Shown here in pieces: positions 46,205-58,336 of a stretch of 64,000 nucleotides of DNA (the first letter of the stretch is position 1; the number at the start of each line of letters is the position of its first letter). The notes below the pieces were generated by a model. That model had not been told where the DNA came from and made no database searches. It worked only from the letters and a program-made list of their open reading frames with translations. The position numbers and the translations under genes were made by a program. The stretch covers positions 310,001 through 374,000 of the forward strand of contig JANQBS010000005.1 in the NCBI GenBank assembly GCA_033085395.1, in the 5' to 3' direction. The stretch comes from Xanthoparmelia taractica. Taxonomy: Eukaryota; Ascomycota; Lecanoromycetes; Lecanorales; Parmeliaceae.

Positions 46205-48639
46205 CTAGCCCAGGAGCTGAGAAACGAACATGCCAAAGGCGGGATCGACCATGGTTGGCCATCTACACCCACTCATTATTCGACCGGTCAGGATGACGGT
46301 CTGGATGGCTGGGCACTTTACGAGCTTTGATGCCCTGTGGGCTCAGCATGGGTTACTGGAATCCGATACGCCTTTGATCGCCCTTTGGACGCATTAATGT
46401 CGAACAAGATGGATTGGAGGATTTTAATTTTCCAAGGATCAAAATAGGAGTGGGGGGATATTCGAGGCGAAATGGTGCATTGAAGGAGTGCATATCGGGA
46501 ATACCACAATCCAGATCTAGGCACGACGAGGGCAAGGATTAGAGAGAGTGTTTAGATTTTTCAAGGCGGCCTCTGTGTAATAATTACCTACCTTGGTGTT
46601 TTGCATAGGCGAATGATCCACCCGTTTAAGTTCGAAATGCAAAGTTCTGTTCACTCTCACATTTCAGTCCTCTGATTTCGGAGCGAAATGTCATTATCCT
46701 TGTTTGCTAATCCTTCTTATTGGCTAGACAGTATAAGTAACATTCTCCCCGCCCCTGAATCCTTTCCAACTCAAATAGCCATACATACCATCCCACCATA
46801 CTACATCTCAACCTACTTGCTACCCATCCCCCTTCCCTTCCCGCTCTCCCTCTACCCCCTCCTCCGCCAACCCTCCCATCCCCCTCCCTCACATCAATAA
46901 TAACTCACAGCGATCCCAACCCACCGCCCACCGATTTTACGCCTCTTCCCCTACTTTCTCTCCTGCTTACACTCGATCGCCTCCCTCGCTTCCGAAGGCG
47001 AGAGATGGAGAGCCGTGCTTAAGAACTGGACGTGGCGGGGCGGGGCGGGTGGTGTTGAAGGGTTGTATGTAGGGGGAGGGAGGGTGAAAGAGGTGGTGGC
47101 ATGGTTTGGGGGGTGGGGGGGTGGGTAGAGGAAGAAGAAGGGGAGGGTGGTGTGTGAGGGGAAGGTTGAAGGTAGTGATGGCTGAAGAGGATAGATAGTA
47201 ATGATGATGAAGAGGAAGATGAAGAGGGTAGAGGAGGAAGATGGACGGGAGAGGAGATATAAGGAGGAGGAGAGGATAATAGTAATGGTAAAGAGGATAA
47301 ATATATTGTAAAGGAGATATATGAGAGGGATGTGTGGCGAGGGTGATGAAGGTAGTGTAGGTTGTGCACAAGGGGGATTGTGTGAAGGGAGGTTGGGCGA
47401 TGAGAGGATGGGTATGGCTGTAGCTGTAGCTATGGCTGTGGATACTCTCTCCCAAGCGTGGTACGGTGACAGGTACAGAGACAGCGACAGGGCACATGCA
47501 CAGCCAACAACAACAACAACAACAACAGCATGCGCATCCACTTGAGCAAGCGGCGGCGGTGCGGGTGTTTGAGCAAAGCAAGCCCCAGACTCCTCTTCCT
47601 CTTTCCCCTCCTCCTTCAACTCCAGCACATACACCCCCCTCCCCACACCCACACCCACACCCACATTTCCCACCTCTCGTGCGCATGCTTCAGCGCTTAA
47701 GGATCCTATGCATGTTCTTCTTCCACGCCTTGAGTTTCGAGTGCATGGTGCTCCTGAGGGATTTGGAGCGGCGTCTTGCTTGTCGTAGTGGTGGTCTATG
47801 CTGCTGCTGCTGCTGCTGTGGTGATGGTGCTGGCAGTGGTGATGGTGGTGGTTGCGATGGTGGGGAGGGGCGGGTTTCCGGGCCGCAACATGCCGTTGTC
47901 CCTTGAGTTTTTGTGCGGATTGCTGCCGTAGTCGTCGTCGTTTGAGATGGCGGAGCTAAGGGGCCGCAGGAGGAAAGGTAGGGATGTGTTAGGTGGAAGA
48001 AGGACGGGGGAGGGGAAGGCGTGGTTAGCGTGGTGGTTGATGGCGTTGTCAGTGTTGGTAGTGGGGTGGAGGATGGGGTCGGGAGACGGGGGCATCGTTC
48101 TAGGTGTGGTAGGTCCGGGTCGACGTGGGTGGGGTTGGGCGTTTGGGTGGGGGTGGGGAAGTAGGTGGTGGCTGGTTGGGTTTTGTAAGGGTTGAGGGGG
48201 AGGGAGAAGTAGTCCATTTGGAGGGGAGGGATTTGGAAGTAGGGAACGGCGGTGGAAAGTATGAAGAATAGGAATGTGATGAAGAAAGTAGGTACTGTGT
48301 GTAAGGAACTGAAGTTTATGTGTTCCCTCATTATATTAATGAGTGATGAGTTGTGTATTAAGTAGAGATACTTTGATCCATTGTGGTGGTAAAAACATGC
48401 TCAATTGGTAGCAGCCTAGTGGAGGCCGTGCGGTCATCCGATGGCCAAAGATTTCGACAATACGGGTGGGAAGGACTGCTCATAAGAACGCGATAGTATG
48501 CGCCAAATGATGAAGAGACACAGAATAGTGTCTGCTTTCCTGTGTGCAAAAGTCATAGACAAAAGAGTGGCGTTTCTTTACCACATGCAGCCTCCGCAAG
48601 CACAAGGCATTCTGGACCAGTGTAGTGCTTTACCACCAA
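46205..48639. repeat. Low-complexity, strand-skewed block with microsatellites
   Basis: From about 46.78 to 46.97 kb the plus strand is C-rich. From about 47.03 to 48.25 kb it is mostly purine-rich with G runs, broken by a C-rich CCCACA tract. Simple repeats: (CAA)8 at 47504-47528, (CCCACA)n at 47641-47665, (CTG)6 at 47801-47818. Runs of four or more G tracts near 47108-47126 (plus) and across 47641-47665 (minus) could form G-quadruplexes. Long minus-strand frames here encode only Pro/Ser/Thr/Leu-rich low-complexity sequence, so most are not credible genes. Confidence 0.7.
47690..48217 (-). CDS. Possible low-complexity protein with basic C terminus
   Basis: Open minus-strand frame from MDYFSLPLNPYKTQPATTYF to a stop at 47690, 175 residues if the Met at 48217 is used. 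Most of it is Pro/Thr/Ser-rich with a Gln6 run. The last 35 residues are basic and more conserved-looking (RRRSKSLRSTMHSKLKAWKK). It could be a real small fungal protein or a by-product of the skewed sequence; transcript evidence would decide. Confidence 0.35.
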   Translation of the reverse strand: MDYFSLPLNPYKTQPATTYFPTPTQTPNPTHVDPDLPHLERCPRLPTPSSTPLPTLTTPSTTTLTTPSPPPSFFHLTHPYLSSCGPLAPPSQTTTTTAAIRTKTQGTTACCGPETRPSPPSQPPPSPLPAPSPQQQQQQHRPPLRQARRRSKSLRSTMHSKLKAWKKNMHRILKR

Positions 48640-51600
48640 TCACTTGAAGCCTGCAGGTCTAGTTTTGTCCTTTGGTTTCTTAATCTTAGCATGACGACCA
48701 CCAAACTTGCCAGGCTCGACCTGGGTCATGGTGACTGCGTTGCCTGTCTGCTGGCTACTGCCCTGCATATGTTGAGTATCCAGGCTCTGCTGAGGTCGAC
48801 TGGTACCAAGCCGTTTTGGCGTTGGTTGAGATGACGGCCCTACGGTACTCTCTCTTTGCCTCTTATGTCGCTTCTCTGCTTGTTGACGCTGCCTTTCTCG
48901 CGATTCATCTTCGTTCCCGTCTTGGGTAATATTGGCCTGCTGGGCTGCCTCCCAGTCGTACCCGGCTGGATCAACGCCTACTTGCCAGTGGCCCAGAAGA
49001 TTCGACATCTTCCTAGGCAAGACTGCTTGTGGTGTCAGGCTTGCGTAAGCCCGTAGACGCTGGCTCGCTGGATCTTCTGAGCTTGCGAGCGAGGAGACAG
49101 AGCTTCGAGACCGTATCAATGGGGTCGGCTCAGGTGTTGGTAAAGCAGCAAATGCAGATGAAGGCATGAAGGCCGCGTGCTCAGGCACCTGCGATGATGC
49201 TGGTGGCGGTGAAGACAGTGCATCCGAGCGCTCTTTGCCCTTGCCCTTGCCCAAATTAGTTGCTGATGTTCGTCTCCTAACGGGGAGCTCAAATCGTGGG
49301 CCAGCTTCCCAATTCCCGGATTGATCTTTCTCTTCTTCGCCTTCTCGCCCAAAGTTGACACGCATTGCATAGCTGGCAAGGCATATCTGGGCTGCCATTT
49401 CTCTCAATGATTTCTCCAGCGTAAGTCGTACCCGGCCAGGTATTTGATGTGACATCGGCACTATCCAGGTTTGGATCAGATCTTGATAAACTGAAAAAAG
49501 CTCTGTGGTGTCACGAAAACCTAGACTTGCGTGCAGCGTTGGTGTCATTATAGTCGAGACCATCGATTGTCTTCCTTCGTCCGTATCGTTACCATCCCCG
49601 TGTTCAAAGGTCAATCGTTTGATATCATCCAAGAAGTCGACGAAGTCACCAGACGCCTTGTCCAAGTCGAGCACTGAAACACTCGCATCTACTATGCGAA
49701 GCCTATTAGATAGAATGAGTACGGGTAGCCTTCTTTGAATCATCAAAGTCTACATACAGCGTTTCCATAGCTGGAACCCCTGAAGCAACCTTGTCCTCTA
49801 TCTTATTCCGAAGGAGGTCTAGATTTTCGTGAAACTGTGTGGTGGGATACGCACCGGCCAATGCATCGTGGATCTCGTTGTCCAGCCAATCAAAGCTTAT
49901 GGTGAACGGATCCTCGTGAAGCACTGCAAGACTTGCTTGAATTCCAGCATCTAGTTGTTCCTCAGCAGTTGCGATGTGTACTGAGTCTTCATCAACTCGA
50001 TCGACATATCCATTGGGAGCAATGAAGTCACTGGTAATTATTGCTGGAGTTTTTGCAACTCGCAAGCGGCTGATTGTATTCGGCGGACACAATTCTGCCA
50101 TAAAATCGTTTCGCACCTCGGCGTAAAGACACTCCAGTAAGGCCAGATCCTTAGTGAGTAAGCTGAGCTGGTAGAACACGACCCCATTTTCGGAATAATC
50201 TTGCCCAAGCCCAGATGGGATAGAACCCTGGCGACTCTCGTACCTCACAGCCTTGAGTATTATTGCTGAAACCGTGGAGCTTCGGTGTGAGACATGGGGA
50301 TTTGCCTTTGAGGCCAGAATCTCCGGCCTATCCTTAGGTAGCGGAAGGAGGTAGGGATCTGAAGTGCAGGGTGCCAATTTCGAGTGTGACCTGGAATAAT
50401 GAAAGGTAAAGACGTTTGTCAGACCAGTCAAGCGAGAGTAGAGTAAAATGAGCGTTGCTGGTGCATGGTTATCAACCACAAGTGTACGAGCGCATGTGGA
50501 ATGACCTACTAGCTCTGTCGTCATCAAAATTCCCTCTCTGAGAGTCATCAGCAACCCCCAAGGCTAGAGAGATGTCTTCAGGGTCTCTGAAATGACGCCA
50601 GAAGAGTAAGCACTTCGCACCCGCTGCTAGCTCTTCACCATCGTGGTCCACAGCAGAGCTGGTAACTTGCAGCCAAAAGATGCTGGACGTAGTTGTCACA
50701 AAGACGTGGGTCGAGTCTTTTGAACTCCGTTTCACGTCAAGAATCCACTCCGAGGTGGTGGTTGATAGCAGGTTCGGTGTGAAGAGTCTTCTTGGATTGC
50801 CTGTAATATCAAAGACAGCAAGCATCCTCCGACTAGCGACAATAATCGTAGAAACTCCACCAGCCCATAGCACTGCTCCCCAACCATCTGCGACGCTGGA
50901 AGTAAGTGTCTCCCCTTCGAGCAAGCCATCGTACAGCCGGCCATGCCGAGTCTTTTGGGCAGTCCAAAACCTTCTTCCTTTGGCTTCCTTTTCTGTTTTC
51001 TCTACATCCCAAACAGCCCAGACACCCTTTTGATCGATTGTTGCGATTTGTTGATTGTACCATGGATTGAACGCGACATCCGAATATTGCACGTCACAAG
51101 CGTGGCCGATCGGTAACGTCACAACATGATTGGCATTCAGACGAGATGGAAAGTTCCGGTTTGAGACTGTATGGGCCAATGGTAGCATATCAGCATTTCG
51201 CCGTAGCCCAGGTCGAAGCACCGATATAGCCCCATGGTATCGAACAGCGAGCCAAGAGCTGGGTCGGCCCTCAGCCTCTGCAAAGACCAACTGCTGTACA
51301 GGACTACCATTGCCGGACCACCACCCTTCTTCTCCACCCTTGCTGCTGAACGCACTCAATCGTATCTCTTTGCCGTTTTCCCAGCCAAGTTTTTCGTTAT
51401 TGAGCAATACAAGCCTCACTGCTTCCCCTGCAGTGCCTCCAGCAACAGCAGCAATAGGCACAGTCTTCGCTCCATGGCCTTTCCTGTCTGAATCCACTGC
51501 TTCTCCGATTGCTAGCAGCTCCGATACAGTCGGATCATGGCTAGATGTGACATCCTCGATGACCTCCGACACCTGCGCTAACCCAGGGAGTAGAGATGAG

Positions 51601-51872
51601 GCAGGTAGCAGCTCAGGATATTGGTGCGTAAGATTTCTTATATTTTGAGCGCGTTCGGTAGCGCTCTGGACGTGTGCAGTAGGGAAATGCAAAGGGGACT
51701 GGAGTGCTCTCACTGGCTGTCCGATCAGCTTCAACTCTCGGTCCCTGCCAGGCTGCCGAGGAAAGTGCCATTCATGATTTTCGGAGTCATAGCTAGGCTC
51801 GCCGAAATGACCATAATTAAGGCCAAGAGGGCAGGCCTCACTCATGGGGGTTTTCGTCGAGCCTTGGTCCAA
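48640..51872 (-). CDS. RRN6: RNA polymerase I core factor subunit RRN6-like
   Basis: Part of the Pol I core factor that recruits polymerase to rDNA promoters. Starts at 51872 (MDQGSTKTPMSEACPLGLNY). The N-terminal half is a beta-propeller-like region: VQYSDVAFNPWYNQQIATID, QKGVWAVWDVE, SEWILDVKRS. The C terminus is basic (KIKKPKDKTRPAGFK). A 55-nt intron at 49757-49703 joins METL to LRIVDASVSVLDLD. The frame shifts by one base near 50530, between DPEDISLALGVADDSQ and EGILMTTELVG, in a CAGAGAGGG context. No usable intron lies there, since the only GT...AG is 18 nt. Either it is a sequencing/assembly indel or the gene is disabled; for a usually essential gene with otherwise clean sequence, I favour a sequence error. 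About 1060 residues if bridged. Confidence 0.75.
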
Positions 51873-52165
51873 CTGCGAATCCCAGCTGTAAGTTCGTTGG
51901 TCATAACGAACTCGACACTAAAAGAAAGGAAGGCGAAGAAGGCGTAGGTAATTGCTCAAAATGTGGATTAAAAGTGAATGGTCTGAGAGTTGAATGGTCC
52001 GAGAGTCATAAAAAGTTTGCCGCCAAGCGAAATCTGATAATAGCTCAAACCGGCATAGCGCTTGTTGCTATGCACTAGTAAGAGGTAAACAATCAGCTGC
52101 ATGTCGTCTTCGCTTTTTAATCCGCGGTAGCGAAACCCATCTTGTAGCTCTTACTCCTCATAGTA
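51873..52165. promoter_or_regulatory. Divergent promoter region RRN6 / SPC25
   Basis: A 293-bp gap between two genes transcribed away from each other, so both promoters must lie here. No specific element identified. Confidence 0.4.
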
Positions 52166-53012
52166 ATGGCTACCCTCTTCGAACCCCCCCTCTCCACCAG
52201 CGCCATGCGCGCCCCACTCTCCACAGCAGACGCGCCCTCAATGGCCGACAGTCTCCCCGCCATCGCCTTCGGCTTCGACGACCTGCGCGAGCGCATGGCA
52301 CGCTTCACGGACCGTTTCGACGAATTCATCGCCAAAGGCCGCAAACAAGTCCTCGAAGAGCGAAACCAATTCCGCATAAACGTCGCCGAGCTACGAGGCA
52401 TACCCCCCTCCCTCCATTAGCATGTCTGTGTATATGAGGACGACGAGCTGACAAAATGGATAAACAGAGGACCAGCGCACGAAGCAAAAAGACATTGAGA
52501 TGCTCGCTCAGAAGTTCTCACAGCATGCGGCTTCGGTGTCGGCGCAGGAAGCGGAGACGGCGGAGATGCAAGCTGCCATTGCGGCCATAACGCAACAACG
52601 CGATTCACATGCCCAACACCGCGACCGCCTCAAGTCCGAAATAGCCTCGATCAATAAACAGATTGCCGCTCGACGTTCCGCCCAAGAAGCGCATGCCAAA
52701 GAGATAGAGGCCCAGTCCCGACTCAATGGTCCTGAATTGGATTTTTGGGAGACGTATCTGGCATTAAAGATTGAGGGAGCGGGGCAGGTGGATAGGCTGA
52801 AGTTTGTGTTTAGCAATTTGGATGAGAGGGATTGGGAGAAGGAAGCCTGGTTTGAGCTCGATACGGAGAGGAGGGACTACAGGGTAGTAGGCTGCTGGCC
52901 GACAGTTGAGGAGGGAGCGGTGGAGGCTTGTGTGGAGAGACTGAATGAGAGCAGGGATCTAGGCGCGTTCTTAAGGGGGATGAGGGAAATATTCATCAAG
53001 GGGATGAAGTAG
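52166..53012 (+). CDS. SPC25: Kinetochore protein Spc25 (Ndc80 complex)
   Basis: Subunit of the Ndc80 complex linking kinetochores to microtubules. Two exons (52166-52397 and 52468-53012), 258 residues. The 70-nt intron has a GC donor (GCATAC) joined to ACAG, needed to keep the frame (NVAELR to EDQRTKQKDIEML). Short N-terminal region, then a coiled coil over residues 45-150 (EEMQ-type heptads; AAIAAITQQRDSHAQHRDRL). The C-terminal globular domain has LNGPELDFWETYLALKIEGA, QVDRLKFVFSNLDERDWEKE and RRDYRVVGCWPTVEE, ending in LNESRDLGAFLRGMREIF. Matches the family in length and layout. Confidence 0.9.
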
Positions 53013-53254
53013 GGAGAGTTGCCTTTCTGTTATAGACTTGCGCCTCTAAAGCGTCACTCGGATGAGAAAGGATAAGGTATATATATGCTCCATTTGTTCA
53101 AAGCCTAAAAAGCAGAAGCCCGCTGAACATCACCATTTTCCCATGACAGAGAAAACCATTGCTCCATGCCATCGCAGCCTGCAATCCCCCTCTCTTCCCA
53201 GGGGTATATTGAAGGTTATCTATATTTGCAAATGTTACTATTGAGGTCCACCCT

Positions 53255-55580
53255 TCACCGATGTCCAAAAATGTCCATTCGGTTGTAATCGTCAGCTTCA
53301 TCATCTTCTGCGTCATCACTCATGTCCTCGTCCACACTATCGTCGTCATCTTCTTCTTCACTATCGTTATCGATAGCCACCTCATGATCTAGATTTGGAG
53401 AAGTGAATCTTGATCTAGGACTTTCACCTCCCCAAAACTCCATTTCACTCTCACAATCTTCATCCGTATCCATTGAATCTTCGGGGTCACTGCTACTAGC
53501 TGTTGGGCTTGGTTGCGCGAAAGGTACAGTACCTGGAGCAACTGAGTGTGCGTTGCGGCCTCGAACATCCGGCCATGCAGTGCTCTCAAGTAGGCTCTGG
53601 ATGCTACCTGTGGGCGGAGCTGAAGTCGTTGGCCGGCGTGAGATATTCGTTGGGTGCCTAGATCTCCCCCGAGAGTTCGACCTTGAGATACCAGAGGGGT
53701 CTGCAATACTTTGAGGAGCATCCTGCGCTTGCGCCGGCTCTCCAGCTCTACCTGGGCCGCTAAGAATCTGCAGTTGCGCTGTGTTGTAAGAGTCACATCT
53801 TTGACCTTTTAGCTTCTCGCCCATACTTGAGAAAAGAGGAATAGAAGACTTACACCAGGCATTTCAATCCCAGCCAGTGGTACTTGACCGACGTCTTTGC
53901 GCTGCAGTCATTGCAATATATCCAAGCCTTGGTGTCTTGGAATTCTGGTGGCATAGGCTGTGCTTCAATCGCTCGCTCCAGGTGTCTGAATTGCCACTCC
54001 ATGTTGACAATACTTCTGCTGCAGATCGGACATTTGTAGGAATTCTTCATGTGTTCACAATAGCATCGTTGATGGATACTGTGACCACACCGCATGAACA
54101 CTACAGTCTGAGGCGACGTGAACATGTACTCGCCACATATAGGGCAGTCGCAGTCAGTTGAACGTTCGATGCAGCGATGGGTGTCTCGAATCGATATTGA
54201 CATGCACACGCAACACGTCTAACTCCCTGGTCAGTGTCGCAAGAACTCCTTATTCAGGAGTGGACTTACCTTGCAGTGAAAGAAGTCTTTTCCTAGGCCC
54301 TTGCCTATCCGACATATACCGCAGTCATTGCAGTGGTATATACTTTTCTCAGGATCGTCGTCCCAAAGTTTGCACACATCGCAGTAATACCAGGCCCCTC
54401 GCTCGCTACACAACGCGCATTCCTCCGACGCTGGCTGTGCGCAGCCGCAAAGCATGCATAGCATGTTCTTTGTCTCCCTCCGATTAAGCATATGGTCTTC
54501 TACCGCATCATGGCAGAAGCGGCAAGTATACCATTTGTTGCAAGCTGAGCATTGTAGTTTGATGTTTCTTTTATAATGTTCACAACCTAGAGCGTTGGTC
54601 ACCCCCTCAGTCTCCATCATCGACGTTTCTTGGTCTACGTCCTTTGAGGACGGCAGTGGCTTCTGATAATACGTAGGTTTCAGGTCACTTGGTGATAGCT
54701 GGAAAGGATTTGGTCCATCACTGTTCGATGACAAGGAGATGGGTGGGGATAGAGGTTTCCACGAGCCTTCAGTTGACTTGGGAGATGAAGGTGCCCATGG
54801 TGGATCCGAACTATGGCGGCTTCCAGGCGAATGCGCTCTAGGGAGGTGAGGTCCACGCAGGCTTTGTTGTGATGAATTGTGCTTCTCCGTCATCAAGCTA
54901 TGTACCAACCTCGCCTTCTCTTGATTCGAACTGTCAGTTCTTTGGATCGCAATGATACGCTTCCGCATAGGCCCCATTCCATCGTCTTCTGGTAAAGACC
55001 CATCCCCGCCACTGCCGGCACTGTTACCGCGACCCCTGGTATCCGGTGTATCGGCCCGCGATGACGGATCAGACCCATCTGCTGGTGACATATTCGCGTC
55101 GAGGAGAGAACGTGGTGAACTGCTGTATGAAGAGGTTGTGGACCGTAATGTTTCTTGAACCCGGTGCAGTGGAAGATTTGAGACATCATCTGCAGCGGTC
55201 AAAGTATACTGTATGGCGTTGACTGAGGGTTCAAGGTTATCTGTATCTTCTAATCGAAACGTTGTCGAATTTGGCTGCCCATCTCGCGGCCAAGCATATT
55301 GATCTCTATCGTCAACAGATGTTGGTGTACTAACTTCGGGGTGACCGGTGATTGTACCAAAGCTGTTCACTTGGGTACGGATATCGGTATGAGGTGGCTC
55401 TTCCTGCGCCGCCGTAGCTGCTGCTGCCGGAGGTTCAACGGGAGGAAAGGGTGACTCTTCATTGCTAGGGAGAGATGGACGTAGGTTTGTAGGATGCGGA
55501 GATTCAGTATTGGGACGGGAAAATCTGCGCGCTTGGCGTACGACAGGATCAATGAGAAATGAAGATATATATTGGCTCAT
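53255..55580 (-). CDS. CHY zinc-finger/RING E3 ubiquitin ligase (RCHY1/PIRH2-like)
   Basis: Three exons on the minus strand (55580-54270, 54218-53854, 53798-53255), 739 residues. Residues 1 to about 330 are low-complexity, Ser/Pro-rich. CHY-type zinc finger at about 330-400: GCEHYKRNIKLQCSACNKWY, CRFCHDAVEDHMLNRRETKN, MLCMLCGCAQPASEEC. CTCHY part: GAWYYCDVCKLWDDDPEKSI, YHCNDCGICRIGKGLGKDFF. RING-H2: CPICGEYMFTSPQTVVFMRC, GHSIHQRCYCEHM, YKCPICSRS. Then a zinc-ribbon-like WIYCNDCSAKTSVKYHWLGL and KCLVCDSYNTAQLQIL. The C terminus is strongly acidic (EEEDDDDSVDEDMSDDAEDD). Domain order is that of RCHY1/PIRH2; the long N-terminal and acidic C-terminal extensions are seen in fungal members. Substrates unknown. 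Confidence 0.9.
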
Positions 55581-56498
55581 GAGGTTTTAGGAAGTATAAG
55601 TAGACCAAGTTGAAAGAGGTGTCATTTTTTGATCGAACATGTATAAGGTAAGGTATATATTATTGATCGAGGGATGGATTCAGTTACACTGCTTGCAGAG
55701 GCAAAGGACCCGCAGGTTTAGCGTCTTGGCATCGTCATTTTCCAACCACTTTCCTTCACCCAACGAGAACCTGACATGCACGATGAGATTCATTCTCGGT
55801 TTGAAGCTGTGAATTCTTCGAGTATCAACTAATTGCATGTCCAGGTGAAATGGAAGTTACACTTCATCTCAAGATCTCAGCTATCCTTGACTGTGACTCG
55901 TAATTAGATGCAACCGAATTCACAGATCGCTATCCTTTTCGTCCGATAATTAGAACTCGACTTCAGATTCCTTCTCTCATCTCGTATAAAACTAGATTTC
56001 CTCTGTCTACTACATACTCATCGACCATGCTCAAGAGAACTGTACCCCGTAGACGATGGTAGACTCATGCCGAGCCCTGACTGAACCTTTTAGTCGAGCA
56101 GAGGAAATACAGATACGGCCTTATTTAGAGAGAAAGGTTAAGCTTGGGATGCTACACGCAATCTGGCAGTCCAAAAAGTTGCTTTTACTACGTCCTCTAA
56201 CAGCCCTGAGACTGAGGAATTCGGGCTTGGTGAAGGAATAGTCGCTACTGATTTGTAGAATAATCCGTTGAGCTAAAGACCTAGTAAGCATGCTGCGACA
56301 AGCCATCCCGTGACACCATAATCATCAGTCGGACGCTCAGTATTGGTATGCTCATCAAAAAGAAAAACAGCAGCCGGGTCCATCCATCAACAAACATGAT
56401 GAGCCTTCCATCACAGACCATCCACACCAAGCTCGACAATGCCACTCCTTTTCATGATTCATGTTCCTTCCCCCAATATCCATACGCTACCGCAACAC
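55581..56498. other. Intergenic, no gene seen
   Basis: Promoter side of the CHY-RING gene and 3' side of the basic coiled-coil gene. Short open frames at 56.06-56.31 kb on both strands are not convincing. Confidence 0.45.
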
Positions 56499-58336
56499 TC
56501 AAGCTCCCCCAGCCTTCCCCTGCTCGTTAACTTTTCCCGCTTCCAATTTCCGCGCTTTCTGCTTCTCAGCCCATGCCCTACTCGCTATCCGACCACGCTC
56601 CGCTGCATCGGCTCTCGCCTTTCTTGCCGCATCCTCCTTCTCCCGTTTCACTTTCTCACGTTCCGCGATCTCGACTTTGGTTCGACCAAAGACTTCTTTG
56701 CCCTTCAGCTTCTGGTGAGCACTTTCCTCTGCGGTGGGCGCTGGACGATTTGCACCCAAGGCACTGGGAGCGCGCATCATGACTGAATCGTTAAAAGATG
56801 GGCCGCGGGTGTGACGAGCGGAAGGTCGTGTCGGACCGCCAGCTGTGGGTGGTGTAGATTGTTTGGCAACTGAAAGGGTCGAAAGGCGTTTGTCTGGGCT
56901 GGCCTTAGCCATCAAACTAGGACGAGGCACTGGTTTGGATTTGTTGAGGCCATTACTAGATCTCGTGCTGTTGATTGGCTCTCCCCTGGCCATGCTGAGA
57001 CGGGCCTTGGTTGTAGCAGTAAGTTTGACCTCGGGGGCGTGGCTCCGACGGAGAGGGCGAGCCTTGAAGACCCGTGGCTTGGCCGCATCTTCTTCCTCGC
57101 GCTTCGAACGTTCCTCGCGCTGCTCTTTTAGTTTACGAGCAACAGCCTCCCCCGGCAGCTCAAAATTTGGGCGAGTGGGTGGCTTCGTGGATTTGATAGG
57201 CTGAAATGGTGCTTTGTGGACGGAACTGATGCGTTTTTTCAAGGACGCTTGGGATATCGCGTGGCTCCTTTTATGCGTAGAATCAGCAGCCTGAGTTGCG
57301 GCGTCGTACTTCTGTTGGGCTAGCCCCGTGCTCGGTCGCGCTCTCGTATTGGAAGCCTCAGCTGATGGATTTGACGCTGCTGGCCCGACAGCAGTGCTTG
57401 GTCTTCGGATTTGAACCTTCTTTTGAGAAATGTCGCTTTTCTTTGTCCTCACTGGTCCACTTGGATCAGAGTCCGTAGTAGTCGATTGAGGCTTTGCCTG
57501 TTTCTTCGCTTTGATAGGCGACGCTAGGCCATCGGCACTTGCGGGAATCAATCCTCCAACCTTTTCGATCTCTTCTTCAAGAACATCTAAGGCTTCAACA
57601 GAGTCTTCGATACGGGAGACGCGTTTGCCAGGCGTCCGAGCCTTGATCTGCTCCACGAAAGAATCATCCTTATCGCTTTCTCCCTTCAGCGGTATGTCTA
57701 TACCCTCGCCATTTGTCATTCTCAGAGGTGTGCGTGATTCGATCTTTGACAGAAACGAATCTTCTTGTTTGTCTTTGCCCTCCGAGGTAGTCGTATCATC
57801 AGGTTTATGCATCTCACAGTCGAGGTTTGGTGTTGTAGGTTTTGGAGATAATTGTTGGCTAGCTGTGTTGGCAGCTGCCGAAGGTGGGGTCTGTGATCTG
57901 TCGTTATCAAAAACGACTTTGCTCGAATCTGTAATGTGTTAGTGACCGTACAGTCAAAAGCTAGGGTTATATGCAACATGCCTTGAGAGCCATCCTTCAA
58001 GAGATCCTGGCGAGCTTCTTCGGCTGCAGAGCTGTGCATGCTCTGGCTCTCATCTTCTAAAACTCCAGCGTCCGCATCTTCAGCCTTCTCCCTCGTTTTC
58101 TTATTGGCTTTCTTCGCGGTATTTCCCTTCTTCCCCTTCCCTGTTCCCTTCTTAGCTGGGGCCGCTTGTTCTTCAGAAGTGCTGGCTGGTTCACTACGTG
58201 CGCCTTTGTTGCCTGTAGTTTCACTAAGTGGGACACGATCCTTAATTGGTGTCTGGGGTAAAGGTATTGTAGCTGCGATATCTGATCCATCCTGATGTTC
58301 TATAGAACGCAGGGCGGCGCGAGTTATACGAGGCAT
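56499..58336 (-). CDS. Basic, mostly disordered protein with C-terminal coiled coil
   Basis: Two exons (58336-57982 and 57928-56499), 594 residues. The 53-nt intron uses a GC donor (GCATGT) with a CACTAAC branch point and ACAG end; the GT-based alternative hits a stop. Sequence is Lys/Arg/Ser/Pro-rich. Features: N-terminal MPRITRAALRSIE, a Lys-rich tract (KKGTGKGKKGNTAKKANKKT) that could be a nuclear signal, repeated EDSFLSKIESRTPLR / DDSFVEQIKARTPGK motifs with possible CDK sites, a PRVFKARPLRRS motif recalling the FKA motif of TPX2-type proteins, and a long charged helix at the end (AEREKVKREKEDAARKARAD). Family not recognised. Its neighbours are mitotic proteins, so a spindle or chromatin role is possible (inference). 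Confidence 0.7.

Noticed and set aside
46951..47686. Two 240-codon minus-strand open frames
   Set aside because: Both are low-complexity (Pro/Ser/Thr/Leu) by-products of the purine-rich plus strand, open in several frames at once.
50520..50560. An intron to explain the RRN6 frame change
   Set aside because: The only GT...AG span is 18 nt, too short to splice.
51130..51648. 172-codon plus-strand open frame
   Set aside because: Antisense to RRN6 and has no independent coding signature.
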